Assembly (NCBI GenBank): GCA_002794785.1
Contig: NBBA01000002.1
Span: 1,364,001 to 1,428,000, forward strand
Source: Coniferiporia sulphurascens
Lineage: Eukaryota > Basidiomycota > Agaricomycetes > Hymenochaetales > Hymenochaetaceae
DNA: 64,000 nucleotides
Direction: 5' to 3'
The position numbers and the translations under genes were made by a program. The notes beneath the pieces are model-generated. The model ran no database searches. It worked only from the letters and a program-made list of their open reading frames with translations, and had not been told where the DNA came from. How positions within the stretch are numbered: the first letter of the stretch is position 1; each line of letters begins with the position of its first letter. Shown in pieces: positions 1 to 10,647 of this stretch.

Positions 1-1526
1 GGAAAGCGTGAGAGGGCAGTCCTGACGTTAATGGTCGTCTGGGAATCGGTGGGGCGCGCTTCAGCAGGGGGCGGGGCTCCATGGAAGCGGATGGCGAGGG
101 TCGGGTCCGTAATAGTACGGATAACCGGGAGGACTGCACGCTTCGGCTCTTGTTTCACAGCGCTAGCAGTAGTGGGGGCCCCTGTCGACACTGGCGCTGC
201 AGTAGCAGGGGCAGTGGCAGGGGTAGCCCCACCCGCGGCAAGACCTGGAGTGACAGGTGTCGGCAAGGTGGACCCGGCGGTGGAGTTAGAAGGGCCCGAA
301 GGTCCTTGTGGTGGAGGAGGGGCAGTACTCGGGTTGGCTTTACCCTTCCCTTTCCTGTCTCCGGAGGGGGCGGACCCGGCCCCCGAGGAATGTGGGGGAG
401 GTTGTTCAAGTGCGTCCATCCGCTGCATCATGAAGGCCATTTGGCGCGTAAGGTCAGACATGACCTGCACCATCTGCTGTGGCAGGGAGGGAAGGGAGGG
501 GGGGCCTACCACAGTCTGGGAGGACTGGGGTGGGGCGGGAAGGGGGGCAGGGCCAGGGGCTATGCCGAAACGGGGGCCTGCCGCCGCCCGAAAGGCCTGC
601 GACGTGGCGGATTGTGCGAGCGGATCCTCCTGGACCAAAGCACTGTTGAGAGAGTTAACCGCGAAGGCAATCTCTCCGAGGAGGGAGGCAGTAGAGGCGG
701 CCGACATAGAGGTCGTCTTCCCTAGTGCGAGGAGTTCATGGGAGGCACGCATGGCAGTCGTGGCGGCCAACCGGAGGTGGGGAACCTGCAATGTCACCGC
801 CCTGGGGGACAGTGGCATTGGGGCGCTGGTGGACTTGCGCTTTTTCCGCGCAGAAGCCGTAGAGGCCTGGTCATCGAGGGCCCCGGCCTCCGACATTTCT
901 GAGTCGGAGTCCAAGGACGAGATGGCAGCAGACGTCGGGCGGGACGGCCCACGAGGGGTTTCGTCTACACGGGGAGCCATCCCACCACCGCCAGGGGGCG
1001 TGATAGGGGAGGCAGGCTCAACGAGAGCGGAGGCCGCGTCAGTGGGGATGTACTTCGCCCACATGGAGGCTGAGGTGGATTGGGGGGCCTGCGGAGCAGG
1101 GGCCACAAGAGGGGAGAGGCTGGTTTGACCCCCAGAAAAGAGGGTTTCACCTAAAATAGCCCCTGAGAGAGGGAGGCCCGGGGTGACCGGGCGGGGGACT
1201 TGGGCCATGACCTGGTCAGTTCCTCGGTCACTCGCGACGGAAGCGGCGCGGGACGGTGGGTGAAAGGGCTGGCGAGATGTGATCTCCGCCGCCAGTGGGG
1301 ACACTGTGGGGAGGACTTTGGGAGGTACCGGAGGCGCACGGGCGGCGCTCGAGATCGACCCCGAGAACGAGGAGGAGCGAGCAGCGACCGTTCCCGGAGG
1401 AGGCATTACGTCGGTCCCCCGACCACGAAGAGAACGCATACCACCTCGTGTAGATACAGAGGGGGCGTGGAAGGTCTCGTCGATGGGACGGGGGGGTTGT
1501 TGTTCTTGTTTTTGTTGATCAGACAT
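1..1526 (-). CDS. LINE-type retrotransposon ORF1-like protein, partial (3' end beyond the window)
   Basis: An uninterrupted minus-strand frame starts with ATG at 1526 and stays open for 508 codons to the left edge, so its stop lies outside the window. The protein begins MSDQQKQEQQPPRPIDETFH, is rich in Pro/Ser/Ala, has a short basic patch (ARKKRKS) near the middle, a predicted helical segment with MVQVMSDLTRQMAFMMQRMD, and ends with a conserved-looking block IRFHGAPPPAEARPT followed by INVRTALSRF. From memory, a block of this shape (RF-x-G-x-PP, then an N-A-L helix) occurs in ORF1 of agaricomycete Tad1-like LINEs; that assignment is family recognition, not a search. A reverse transcriptase ORF2 would be expected further left. 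A 365-codon plus-strand frame over the same DNA is a shadow caused by GC-rich third positions. Confidence 0.6.
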   Translation of the reverse strand, partial: MSDQQKQEQQPPRPIDETFHAPSVSTRGGMRSLRGRGTDVMPPPGTVAARSSSFSGSISSAARAPPVPPKVLPTVSPLAAEITSRQPFHPPSRAASVASDRGTDQVMAQVPRPVTPGLPLSGAILGETLFSGGQTSLSPLVAPAPQAPQSTSASMWAKYIPTDAASALVEPASPITPPGGGGMAPRVDETPRGPSRPTSAAISSLDSDSEMSEAGALDDQASTASARKKRKSTSAPMPLSPRAVTLQVPHLRLAATTAMRASHELLALGKTTSMSAASTASLLGEIAFAVNSLNSALVQEDPLAQSATSQAFRAAAGPRFGIAPGPAPLPAPPQSSQTVVGPPSLPSLPQQMVQVMSDLTRQMAFMMQRMDALEQPPPHSSGAGSAPSGDRKGKGKANPSTAPPPPQGPSGPSNSTAGSTLPTPVTPGLAAGGATPATAPATAAPVSTGAPTTASAVKQEPKRAVLPVIRTITDPTLAIRFHGAPPPAEARPTDSQTTINVRTALSRF

Positions 1527-4500
1527 AGAGGGCAAAGTGCTCGTAAAGACTACCTAGATGGTGGTGGTTAGAGGACAAGGAGGATGATCGCAACTGCAAT
1601 CGGCGTCTCAATTCCTATTGGGATTGCAAAGACCAATATAGAAGGACCCTGTGATTACATATGATGCCGAGCAAAAGTTACAATCCTACGATAACTTGCA
1701 ATTGAGTGGGGCTATTGTGTCATTAGTTTGACGTGTTTTACTATTACGCGTGATGGTCATTATGCAACCCCTCAGATGTTCCATGTGGTGGTCTTGCACG
1801 ATTCTCAGTGCTTCTCGTCGTTTTCCAGAACATGTGACTTGGTCATGACAGGAGGTCCAGTTGTTGACATCACGTGTGTGTCCTTTGGCCCATATTGATG
1901 TCCCCCTCTTAGTTGATCACGTGCATGTTTCTCATGCATGATTGCATAGCCACTTGCTGACAAAGACTTGCTGCTCTTCCGTTGCATGTCCTGGCAAGGG
2001 AGGGCCTTCAGGTCTTTACGGTGAGTGGGTCTCATTATTAGTAGTCCAGGTACTCTGTTTAAACCCCACACTCAGCAGAATCACCGATCCGACTTTCCCG
2101 AATGCCATGCTTTGGACATCGTTGTCCCTCGCTTGTGTGGTGCGGCGCAGGGCGATCGCCATATTGCCAACGAGTGCACAATTTCGTTAAGGGCATGGAG
2201 GCGCTTGGTGTAGATACTATGTAGGTTGCCCCTATCCTCGTGACCATACTAACGTAGTTCACTAGGGCAAGGCCAACGGTGGTGCTGATCTGCCGCATAT
2301 GTCTATACACCATGTTCCTAAGTTGTTCCCATTCTGCCACCTTGCCACTGCGTCGCCGGACTCCTGTCCTATTTTATTAATCAATTCTCCCGAACCTGAC
2401 CCGTCTATCACTCCTTGCCGCTCTTATATTATATATGATATTGCGATGCACGTAGATGTAGAGTAAAATTTCATCCGGACACGACGTGAACTTGGTCGCG
2501 ATTAGCATTTGCAGCTCCTTCTTGTCTTGCTCACCGGCGGCTATGGACGATACAGGCTCTTATTGAATATTCTTATTCTCTATCATTGCTTACAGCTGTG
2601 AATAAGCGTATTCAATCGCATCTACAGCCGTCCCAGCAGCCACGCCCATGCTACAGGTTAAAAACATTTCACCTAATATACATAAAACAGGTATCGGGTG
2701 TTGCCAGCTGCAGCTGGCCCTATACTTATGTATATAGATGGTCATAATTTTGCTTCATAAAGTGTACGACGTCAGTACTAGTGTTCTCTTCCGAGTCGAA
2801 CAGGAAGGCCTTATTCGTCCGAGGGTTTTCTTTGATTTGTCATGATCATCAGGGCTCAGCCACAACGGGGGGCAAATTTTTTTCCATCTCAGGATAGATG
2901 CCAGGATCGGACTTGTGTCCGCTCATTTACAAATCCAGTCTACTTTCTATACGATAGCGGACATATCTTACGGCTCTACTGATATCCAGTGTTTCTAGAC
3001 GCAGGGTAAAGCCATGTGCCGAATTCGCACTTGGGGCCAGCTACCGCTTGCATATGATAAGCAAGTTCAGTTCAAGTTATAAGAAACAAATTATGTTAAA
3101 ACTCCGACGTTCCAAACACCACCACACAAATAATTATAGCTCGCATGTGGCATGCACGTATATTTCGACTCTGTCGAAGCCATCATGTAGGCTGAGGCGT
3201 GCAATCTACACCTTTATAGCCGATGTTCAAGCCGATAATTCTCCAATCTATAGCGACGAAGGTCAGATTTGTTGGCATCCTTCACACTAGATTCATCTGT
3301 TCATGTAACCAAATAATGGTACAGGAGCAGGGAGAGAACTACTAGCGTTTCTGCGCTGTGGTGCGTTTCGGGTTTTTCTGATATACGTCATTAATATTAT
3401 GGTAAATTGACATTCTCGGCTCTAACAGCTCGCTTTGCCTTCCTCTCTAGAGACGTAGAAACTACGCTGGATGATAACCTGAGTTTTCTCGGTCTTTTCT
3501 TTACAGGGTCGTACCGCGATACTCCGACTGCTCATGTCTTTCCCAGATCCCCTGAGGAGAAATGTGATGCAGGCAAAAAGGCAAACTTATATATCAAACC
3601 GGATTCAATTATAACGCGCAGCCGTTAGAAGCAACAGACGCTTGACAAAAATCACCGCTAGTGAGGCAGTTCGCTTTACGCGGCTTCTATCCTTACGTCC
3701 CGGTTGCATTAGCGACCTAAGGGAATACGGAGATCGCAGGAAGATCCAACCTACCCTTCCTTTTTCCTCAGTTCAGATCGAACAATGATCCGCCTACTTA
3801 TCATTTCGGGCCGCCACCCGCCAGCCTTGAATTTGGAAGCCAACGCAAGCTATGCGGCGCTAGTGTGCGCATATTACGTAAGCGTTGAGTCTTTGAACGG
3901 AACGGTGATTTGAGTCTCTTAAGCCGCACTGGGCGCAGAAGTTGGTGGGAAATATCGGGTAATATGCCAGACGAAATGGCAAGGTGATACTCAATATTTA
4001 CTTTTATGTCAGACTCGAAACTCGGCTCAGCAGCGAAGAACGGACAGTCGATAAGTTGATAGGGGTCCTTCCTATCGGTCCTCGTGCGGCTGAGGGGATG
4101 GGTTTGCGGCGGTCTGATTCGGCTTGCGAATCTCCATGGCCCGATATGCTCAAAGACTCCGTGAGGTCCAGAATTTCTGCGCGTGCTACGTCCTCTTGAG
4201 GATCAGGAAGCCCCTGGAGGATGACCGTGCCGTTATCGGACACAGGGGGACTGAAACCGGAGGCCTCATATCTTTCACCTGTTGCCCATCCCGACCCCAC
4301 GACGGGATGGGTCGATGTTGAGCGCATATACCAATTAAGACCTCTCAACAGGGAGCCAGGTAGGAGAGGTGGCACCCCAACCCGGAGGACATCACGTGCA
4401 CTGGCCCATCTAAACCGCGGTTGCTCACCTATTCAGTCGTGACTTCCGCGCAAGATGTCGATATTCGGTAAATTTCAAAAACTCGCCGGCGTCACCCAAA

Positions 4501-4935
4501 CTTAGTGCTTCTTGTACCTGTGTAGAAGCTCTTAGGCATGTGGGTTTTCGATCAACTCGGAACTCCGCGCTCTCTTGCACATGGACACCTCCAAGTTGAA
4601 GAAATGGACAGAAAGGACTCCTGCTCAACTACTCTCACAAACTCTAGATAAGGCCCTAGAGTTTCTCTCTAGTATGACAAAACGGTCTACAGCTGTAAAA
4701 AAAACTAACTTACCTGGAATGCCCAAAAGGGCGTATGACAGTCATAAGGAAGGCATGCTGTCGGATCAGCGTGGTCTGTTGCGGAGAATTCAGACTTCTC
4801 AGAGCTATTTTGAGACCCTTCTCTCGGACGTGCTGTTGCCTATTATGCGCCAATACTTGCGCTACCGGACCTTATGGAAGCTTATCTCTATCCCCGCATG
4901 GCAGCACCAGCGGGGACAATAGGCCGACCTATGCC
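1527..4935. other. gene-poor stretch between the retroelement and the transporter
   Basis: No multi-exon gene with recognisable domains is visible on either strand. The largest frames are short and mutually inconsistent: a 93-codon minus frame at 2059-2340, a 123-codon minus frame at 4004-4375 and a 115-codon plus frame at 4575-4922. The first 200-300 bases may be the 5' untranslated region of the retroelement. The 4575-4922 frame (starts MHMDTSKLKKWTERTPAQLL) ends just before the TATA-like box of the transporter gene and could be a small gene or chance. The stretch around 4100-4150 shares a short motif with the repeat array near 16.5 kb. Confidence 0.4.
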
Positions 4936-4941
4936 TATAAA
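4936..4941 (+). promoter_or_regulatory. TATA-like box of the oligopeptide transporter gene
   Basis: TATAAA lies 86 bases upstream of the chosen ATG at 5022, a typical distance in filamentous fungi, and is followed by pyrimidine-rich sequence (4965-4985). The role is inferred from position only. Confidence 0.4.
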
Positions 4942-5021
4942 CCCAGTATCATCGTATACTTATCGCTCTCCTTCTCCCTCTTCCACGCATAGGCCTACTT
5001 TCCATTGGTAGACTAGGACCC

Positions 5022-8000
5022 ATGGCTACGAGGACCTACAGTCAGAGCTCTGACGAGAAGGATGTGGAGAATGTGGCTGGTGAGTACGAACGAACACGGA
5101 GTCTCTTTATCGCTAAACCTGTAGACATTGTCAAAACAGCCGTAGACGTCAATCCCCTTGCTGCAATCGCCGACTTCGATGACCCGAACATTGACAAGGA
5201 TGCTATTGTATTCGGTCCGTCGTTCTAAAAGTGGACTACCGATATGTACTCATTCGTCCACAGAGGACGACTCCCCGTACCCGGAAGTGCGATCTGCGGT
5301 GGCCAACACCGACGATCCCGAGATGGTGGCATCGACAATTCGCTCTTGGACAATAGGTAAGAAAATTTCCAATGGTCTTTGTATTGCCATTCTTGAGAAC
5401 GTCTGCCTCTAGGTCTTGTCTTTACCATTGTTATCTCGGGCCTTAACCAGTTCTTCTCCTTCCGTTATCCGTCTGTTACCGTTGGGAATGTGAGTCCATC
5501 CATCTACCTCATCTAGTATGGTGTTTGATGCGTTCATCATCTGACATTGACAGCTCGTAGCTCAGCTATTATCCTTCCCAGTAGGCCGCCTCTGGGCACG
5601 CGTTGTTCCCAACGTATCCATCTTTGGCCACCAGCTCAACCCCGGGACCTACACCGTTAAAGAGCATGTTTTGACCACTATTATTGCAACGGTAGCCAGT
5701 GCAGGTGCCTATGCTGTATGCATTCCATCTACATTCTCCTTGCAACTCCGATCGCTCATACCAACATTTACATAGACGGGTATCATTGCTGTACAGCGTG
5801 TTTATTACAACCAGACATTTAACTTTGGATACCAATGGATGGTCGTTATGTCAACGCAACTTATTGGCTTCTCTATCGGCGGTATTGGGCGGCGCTTCCT
5901 TGTGCAGCCGCCATCCATGATCTGGCCTGCGAACCTCGTCAACTGTGCGCTTTTCAATACGCTTCACCAGCAGGTATATGCGGGAGTAGGCAATCGCGGC
6001 GGTATGAGCCGTGAACGGTTCTTCTCATACGCGTTTCTTGCAAGTACTATTTGGTACTTCTTCCCGGGTTATATTTTCCAAGCGCTCTCGGTGTTTTCTT
6101 GGGTATGCTGGATCGTACCGGATAATATTGTAGGTTCCATTTGAGTCCTCACACATTCAATGCCAAACGTTAATTTGTTCACTTTCCCAGAAAATCAATC
6201 AATTATTCGGCTACTCCAGCGGGATGGGGATGTCGCTCATCACCTTTGACTGGTCGCAGATCACTTACATAGGCTCCCCACTTGCAACGCCTTGGTGGGC
6301 CGAGGCAAATATCGCCGTCGGATTCGTGTTTTTCTTCTGGTTTATTACCCCGGTCTTGTACTACACGAACGTGTGGTATGCGCAGTACATGCCGATCTCC
6401 TCGCGCGGATCCTTTGACAACACCGGCGCTGCGTACGACGTTAGCCGAATCCTCAACGACGACTCAACGATCAATCTGGAGAAATACCACAGCTACAGTC
6501 CGCTATTCCTTTCAACGACTTTCGCGATCTCGGTAAGAAGCCCCCAAATGGATGCGAGGTATACGATAAGATTGTTAACCTACCTTTTTCAGTACGGATT
6601 GAGCTTCGCATCCATAACGGCGACTTTGACACACACACTCCTGTATTTCCGCAAGCAAATCTGGGTGCAGGCCAGACGTGCTATGCACGAACAGCCGGAT
6701 ATCCACGCTCGTCTAATGTCGGCCTACCCGCAGGTGCCGGAATGGTGGTACATGATCGTCTTTCGTAAGAATATTTATTTGGTTGAAGTGGTGACTGAGC
6801 TGAACAAAGCTGCTAGTGTCGATGTTTGTTTTCGGTATCATATCTATCGAGGTCTGGCCGACCGAATTCCCTGTATGGGCGTTCGTCCTCTCCCTCATAA
6901 TTTGTGCGCTGGCTCTTTCTTTCGGATGTGCCTGGAATCTTACGAACCCACTTATAACACAGCCTTCGTCTACGTTATACCGATCGGCATGATCCAAGCA
7001 ATCACGAACCAACAAGTAGGGCTAAACGTTATCACAGAGCTTATCATTGGTTATGCGCTTCCGGGACGGCCAGTCGCGATGATGATGTTCAAAACATGGG
7101 GATACATAACCATGGCACAAGCGCTCCAGTTCTCCTCGGATTTTAAACTTGGTCACTACATGAAGATACCGCCGCGCCCAATGTTCTGGGGTCAGGTAGT
7201 CGGGACAATCGTCGCGGGTACTGTGCAGCTCGGCGTGCAGGCGTGGATGTTTACGAATATTGAAGATATGTGCGATACACACCAAAAGGATGGGTTCATC
7301 TGTCCAGGGACGGAGGTGTTTGGGACGGCGTCAATCATTGTGAGTTGACATCATCGTGCGAACCGTGCTGCTCTCATTAAGACTTTCTCCTTCACAGTGG
7401 GGCGCAATAGGTCCAGCTCTTCAGTTTTCAAAGGGCCAGCTTTATTAGTGAGAACTTTTTTGGATAATGTATGGGTTAGGTTGGCTAACTTATAATTGCT
7501 TCCTTCAGTGGTACGTCCTAGCTTGCTCGCGTGTCCCGACTAGTCCTATCACTCGTCTACTCTCCGGTAAACCTAAAAACCACTTTCTAGGATTAACATT
7601 CTTCTTCCTTATCGGCGCGGCACTCCCTTTCTTCGGCTATCTCATCTCACTCAGGTGGCCGAATTCGTACCTGCGCTATATCAAGTGAGCACCTGCCGCC
7701 GAATTTTGCGAGAACGTCGGTGCTGACCACAATCACATCATCCAGTTTCCCCGTGATTTTCTCCGGAACCGGGGCGATTCCACCCGCAACTGCGGTCAAT
7801 TACGTACCGTGGGCGATTGTTGGCTTTATCTTCCAGTTCGTTATCCGCCGAAGGCACTTCAGCTGGTGGACGAAGTATAACTGTACGTGTGCCTCGTCAA
7901 CCTTGACCACTCTTCGCGCGAAAAGCACGCTGAGCATATGACGATGATGTAGACGTCCTTTCTGCCGCTCTCGACTCAGGGGTTGCCGTGTCTATTATTT

Positions 8001-8214
8001 TAATCTTTTTCTGGTGCGTATTGTACCATTTTATTTCTACGACTGCTCATGGCAGGTTTTAAATTTTGTGATCGCCAGTTTGGAATACCCGTTGAATGGC
8101 GAAATCGGTCTCAATACGATTCAAACGTGGTGGGGAAATACTGTATTCACCAAGACGGGCGACTGGAATAGTGTAACGTTAAAGACGGTGCCGGCTGGCC
8201 AAACTTTTGGGTGA
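5022..8214 (+). CDS. small oligopeptide transporter, OPT family
   Basis: Proton-coupled membrane transporter of small peptides (OPT family). The 15-exon model is 5022-5214, 5264-5356, 5413-5489, 5554-5715, 5776-6129, 6191-6532, 6593-6764, 6817-6903, 6963-7339, 7398-7447, 7509-7510, 7591-7684, 7746-7882, 7953-8013 and 8079-8214, which closes to 778 aa, the usual family length. Visible family marks are DSPYPEVRSAVANTDDP near the N terminus, GLNQFFSFRYPSVTVG, the NPG loop in QLNPGTYTVKEHV, MIQAITNQQVGLNVITE, the OPT signature KIPPR in YMKIPPRPMFWGQ, and FSGTGAIPPATAVNYVPWA. Many hydrophobic segments fit a polytopic plasma-membrane protein. An apparent frameshift near 6904 is an intron (6904-6962). 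A 2-nt exon is needed at 7509-7510 to give the conserved YYGL. The last codons read straight into TGA at 8212-8214; a further 3' intron cannot be excluded. Confidence 0.93.
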
Positions 8215-8570
8215 GTACTGCTTGCACGAACACATCTCTTTGAAAGTTTTGCACCGTACACACGCACGCATTCTGCTTTCGAATGTCGACGACCTGGTTT
8301 GGGTCCCTGGAGGCGTCCGCATGAAGTCCGCGACACTCGCTCCCAGCTGTTTTACATGTCAATGTACCGAGAAACTATAGCTGACCACTTTACATTTTTC
8401 CCCAGGCCGGCAACGTGGTAAACAAGGGTCGACGAAGTCAAAGCGCATCTGTACTCTATACCGCGAATTTCCAACCAAGGTAAAGCCCCGATACAAGACA
8501 ATTTGGAAGTGCTTGAAGTATAAACATATGTAACATACGAGAAATAATGACATTTCACGAGCGCTTATGC

Positions 8571-9708
8571 AGGATGCCAGGGGCGGATAATCGCAAAATA
8601 AGTGGAATTAGTTCCTAGGCATTCCCCGTAGCAGAAACGAGATGAGATGGAATCGGGTGCATTGGAGACCATAGTTTGTTCGACCGCAAAAATGGCGAAC
8701 AGGTGACTCAACAGCTCCGGACCGTAATCGGCCATTTTACGATTAGTCTCCAGCACCACACGACTCACAGCTGCCAGATAAGCAGAGATAATCGCGAGTT
8801 CGGAGAATACCTAAAATTGCGTCTGTCCATTTATTTGCCAGGTTCGATGCCCTTCGAGAGCACAGGTACCTTGTGTAGCGATGCCCAAAGTAATCTCTTC
8901 AAGATGTAGGGTCGAATTTATGGTATGGGCGAAGCAAGAGTGCCAGTTCAGGGTGGAACCTGCCGCTAATGAGATGAGATGGGTGCACCCACTTCGGACC
9001 GGCAACTCGCGCAAGGCTCTTCCAAGACATACAGACACATATGACCCAGAGAAGTGAAGCGGCCCCAAATGTAGATCCCCTATTGAGCTGGCTGGACCTG
9101 TTCGTGCGCAGGTCCTCGTAAAAGGAGATTGAGGCGCAGGGCCTGCTGCAGCCCTCACGCAACAGCACAGAATCGAACAATCAGGAACGCTTGCGACGCA
9201 GACCATGCAGTTCTTGCTCGTCACCTGTCGCATCCATGGGCAGAAGTAGCACGGACCATTTGCACAAGCAGGGGATGCCGGCACGACGTGATGAAGAAAG
9301 AAGCAGTGTATCCACGAGTACCCCGCGAAGCGCAACGAAAGAGCACGCAACACGGTACTTAAGTGACGAGAGTTTACCCCTTTTCCCGAGAAAGCTACCG
9401 TCATCTCCTACGTGCGTCCCCAGACCGGCTTGACTGCTCGATAGTCCAGGAAATTCAAACGCTTTAAAGAGTGTCGCGGCGGCGGGAATGAAGGACAGCA
9501 GCAACACGAGTTCTGGGCCTCGACTCCCCAACGCACTGCCATAAGAGCACCAGCCTGAGATTCTCGGCGAGAAAAACGTTGTACACAGCATTTTGCCTGT
9601 ATTAATGAGTTCATACATACATGTATGCCGCCACCGTTCGCCAAAACTGATGTGATAGAAGACACGGCTATCGCAGACGCCTCGAACCGCCTTCAAACAG
9701 GGGCGCAC
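8571..9708 (-). CDS. possible unrecognised multi-exon gene
   Basis: On the minus strand, the frame ending with TAA near 8571 reads FSELAIISAYLAAVSRVVLE, then NRKMADYGPELLSHLFAIFA, which looks like real helical coding sequence rather than chance. It is preceded by a good acceptor (TTTTAG before GTATTC near 8811). Upstream, two overlapping minus frames (9181-9708 and 8811-9404) contain hydrophobic stretches such as LVLLLSFIPAAATLFKAF. I could not join them into one model with consistent phases, and I recognise no domain. The limits given are approximate. It would be divergent from the CRIPT gene. Confidence 0.3.
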
Positions 9709-9964
9709 GACCTGCGTTCATGGAAGTTGATATGAAAGGCGTGTCGGCTGGTTAGAAGCAACTTTAGGGATTGCGCGACGACCTTGCTGGAAACTATGAA
9801 GCTGAGCTGAAGGCGGAGTGCGACAACCCCGGCTCCAGAATCACATTTGCTTAGTCAGATTATACGTAAACGTGTTACATAAGCGTCTCAGTCATCTCTC
9901 TCGCACGGGCTCATTGCACTGGCACGACCTCCCTAGCAGCCGACGTCCACATAGACTGCAAGCC

Positions 9965-10647
9965 ATGGTCTGCAAGAAATGTGAAACCGTGCGTGGTTAT
10001 GCGTTTGCTTCGTACACCAAAGACCGACATTGACTCGAATACGTTCTGTAATAGAAACTCTCGAAAGTCGCTGCGCCCGACCCATTCACGTCATCGTCAG
10101 ATAGCATCAAGGCGGGCTCACGCAAGGTCGGACATTCATACACGAGGAAGGCAACTGTACGTGCATAGTTCTTCTCTATGGTTGCTTCAAGTCGTTCTTG
10201 CTTTTCGTCCTGTTTGTGCTTACGTCCAGCCCCATTCCCTTGACTCCCTTTGCCACTCGTTTTACTCATTTTGGTCTGACAACGAAATGTTGACTACTTT
10301 TGAACAGGCGTTTCAACCTTATAGTAAGAAAGGATGCAAGGACTGTAAGCAACCTACAACGCAGAACAAAGCGAAGTATTGCCACGGTACGCCTTTCGTT
10401 CTATCACATGCCATATCGTTACTCATCTGTTCACATTCGTGTTTGACCTTCGATTTAATTCTTTTGCGTTCGCCCGTCACCTCGTGTGTCTGCATACATG
10501 CCTTCGATCTGCGCAACATGCACTTCATCTGTCATCGCCTTCACAACGGGACATACTTTTACAGGCTGTGCATACAAGAAAGGCTTGTGCGCCATCTGTG
10601 GGAAAAGCATTCTCGACACAACTGGCTATGTGATGTCGAGCAAGTAG
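9965..10647 (+). CDS. CRIPT: CRIPT homologue (cysteine-rich PDZ-binding protein)
   Basis: Small zinc-binding protein conserved across eukaryotes; the human protein binds PSD-95 PDZ domains and has been seen in the minor spliceosome, while the fungal role is not established. Exons are 9965-9988, 10055-10156, 10308-10386 and 10565-10647, giving 95 aa (human is about 101). The start MVCKKCE, the block KLSKVAAPDPF, the CKDCK pair, TTQNKAKYCHG and the C-terminal CAYKKGLCAICGKSILDTTG match the family, with all expected Cys pairs present. The final residues (MSSK) are not a canonical PDZ ligand. Introns 2 and 3 are 151 and 178 nt, longer than most here. The segment between residues 34 and 42 is poorly conserved, so the intron 2 boundaries are the least certain part. 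Confidence 0.88.

Noticed and set aside
31..1128. 365-codon plus-strand ORF
   Set aside because: It opposes the longer open minus-strand LINE-like frame; its Gly/Arg/Ala-rich composition follows GC-rich third positions of that frame and it has no domain.
6890..6970. Apparent frameshift in the OPT transporter
   Set aside because: A 59-nt GT-AG intron (6904-6962) restores the conserved LIISFVYVIPIGMIQ reading, so the gene is not broken.
8811..9404. 197-codon minus ORF as a single-exon gene
   Set aside because: No start context, no domain, and it overlaps another minus frame equally plausible; kept only as part of a low-confidence multi-exon candidate.
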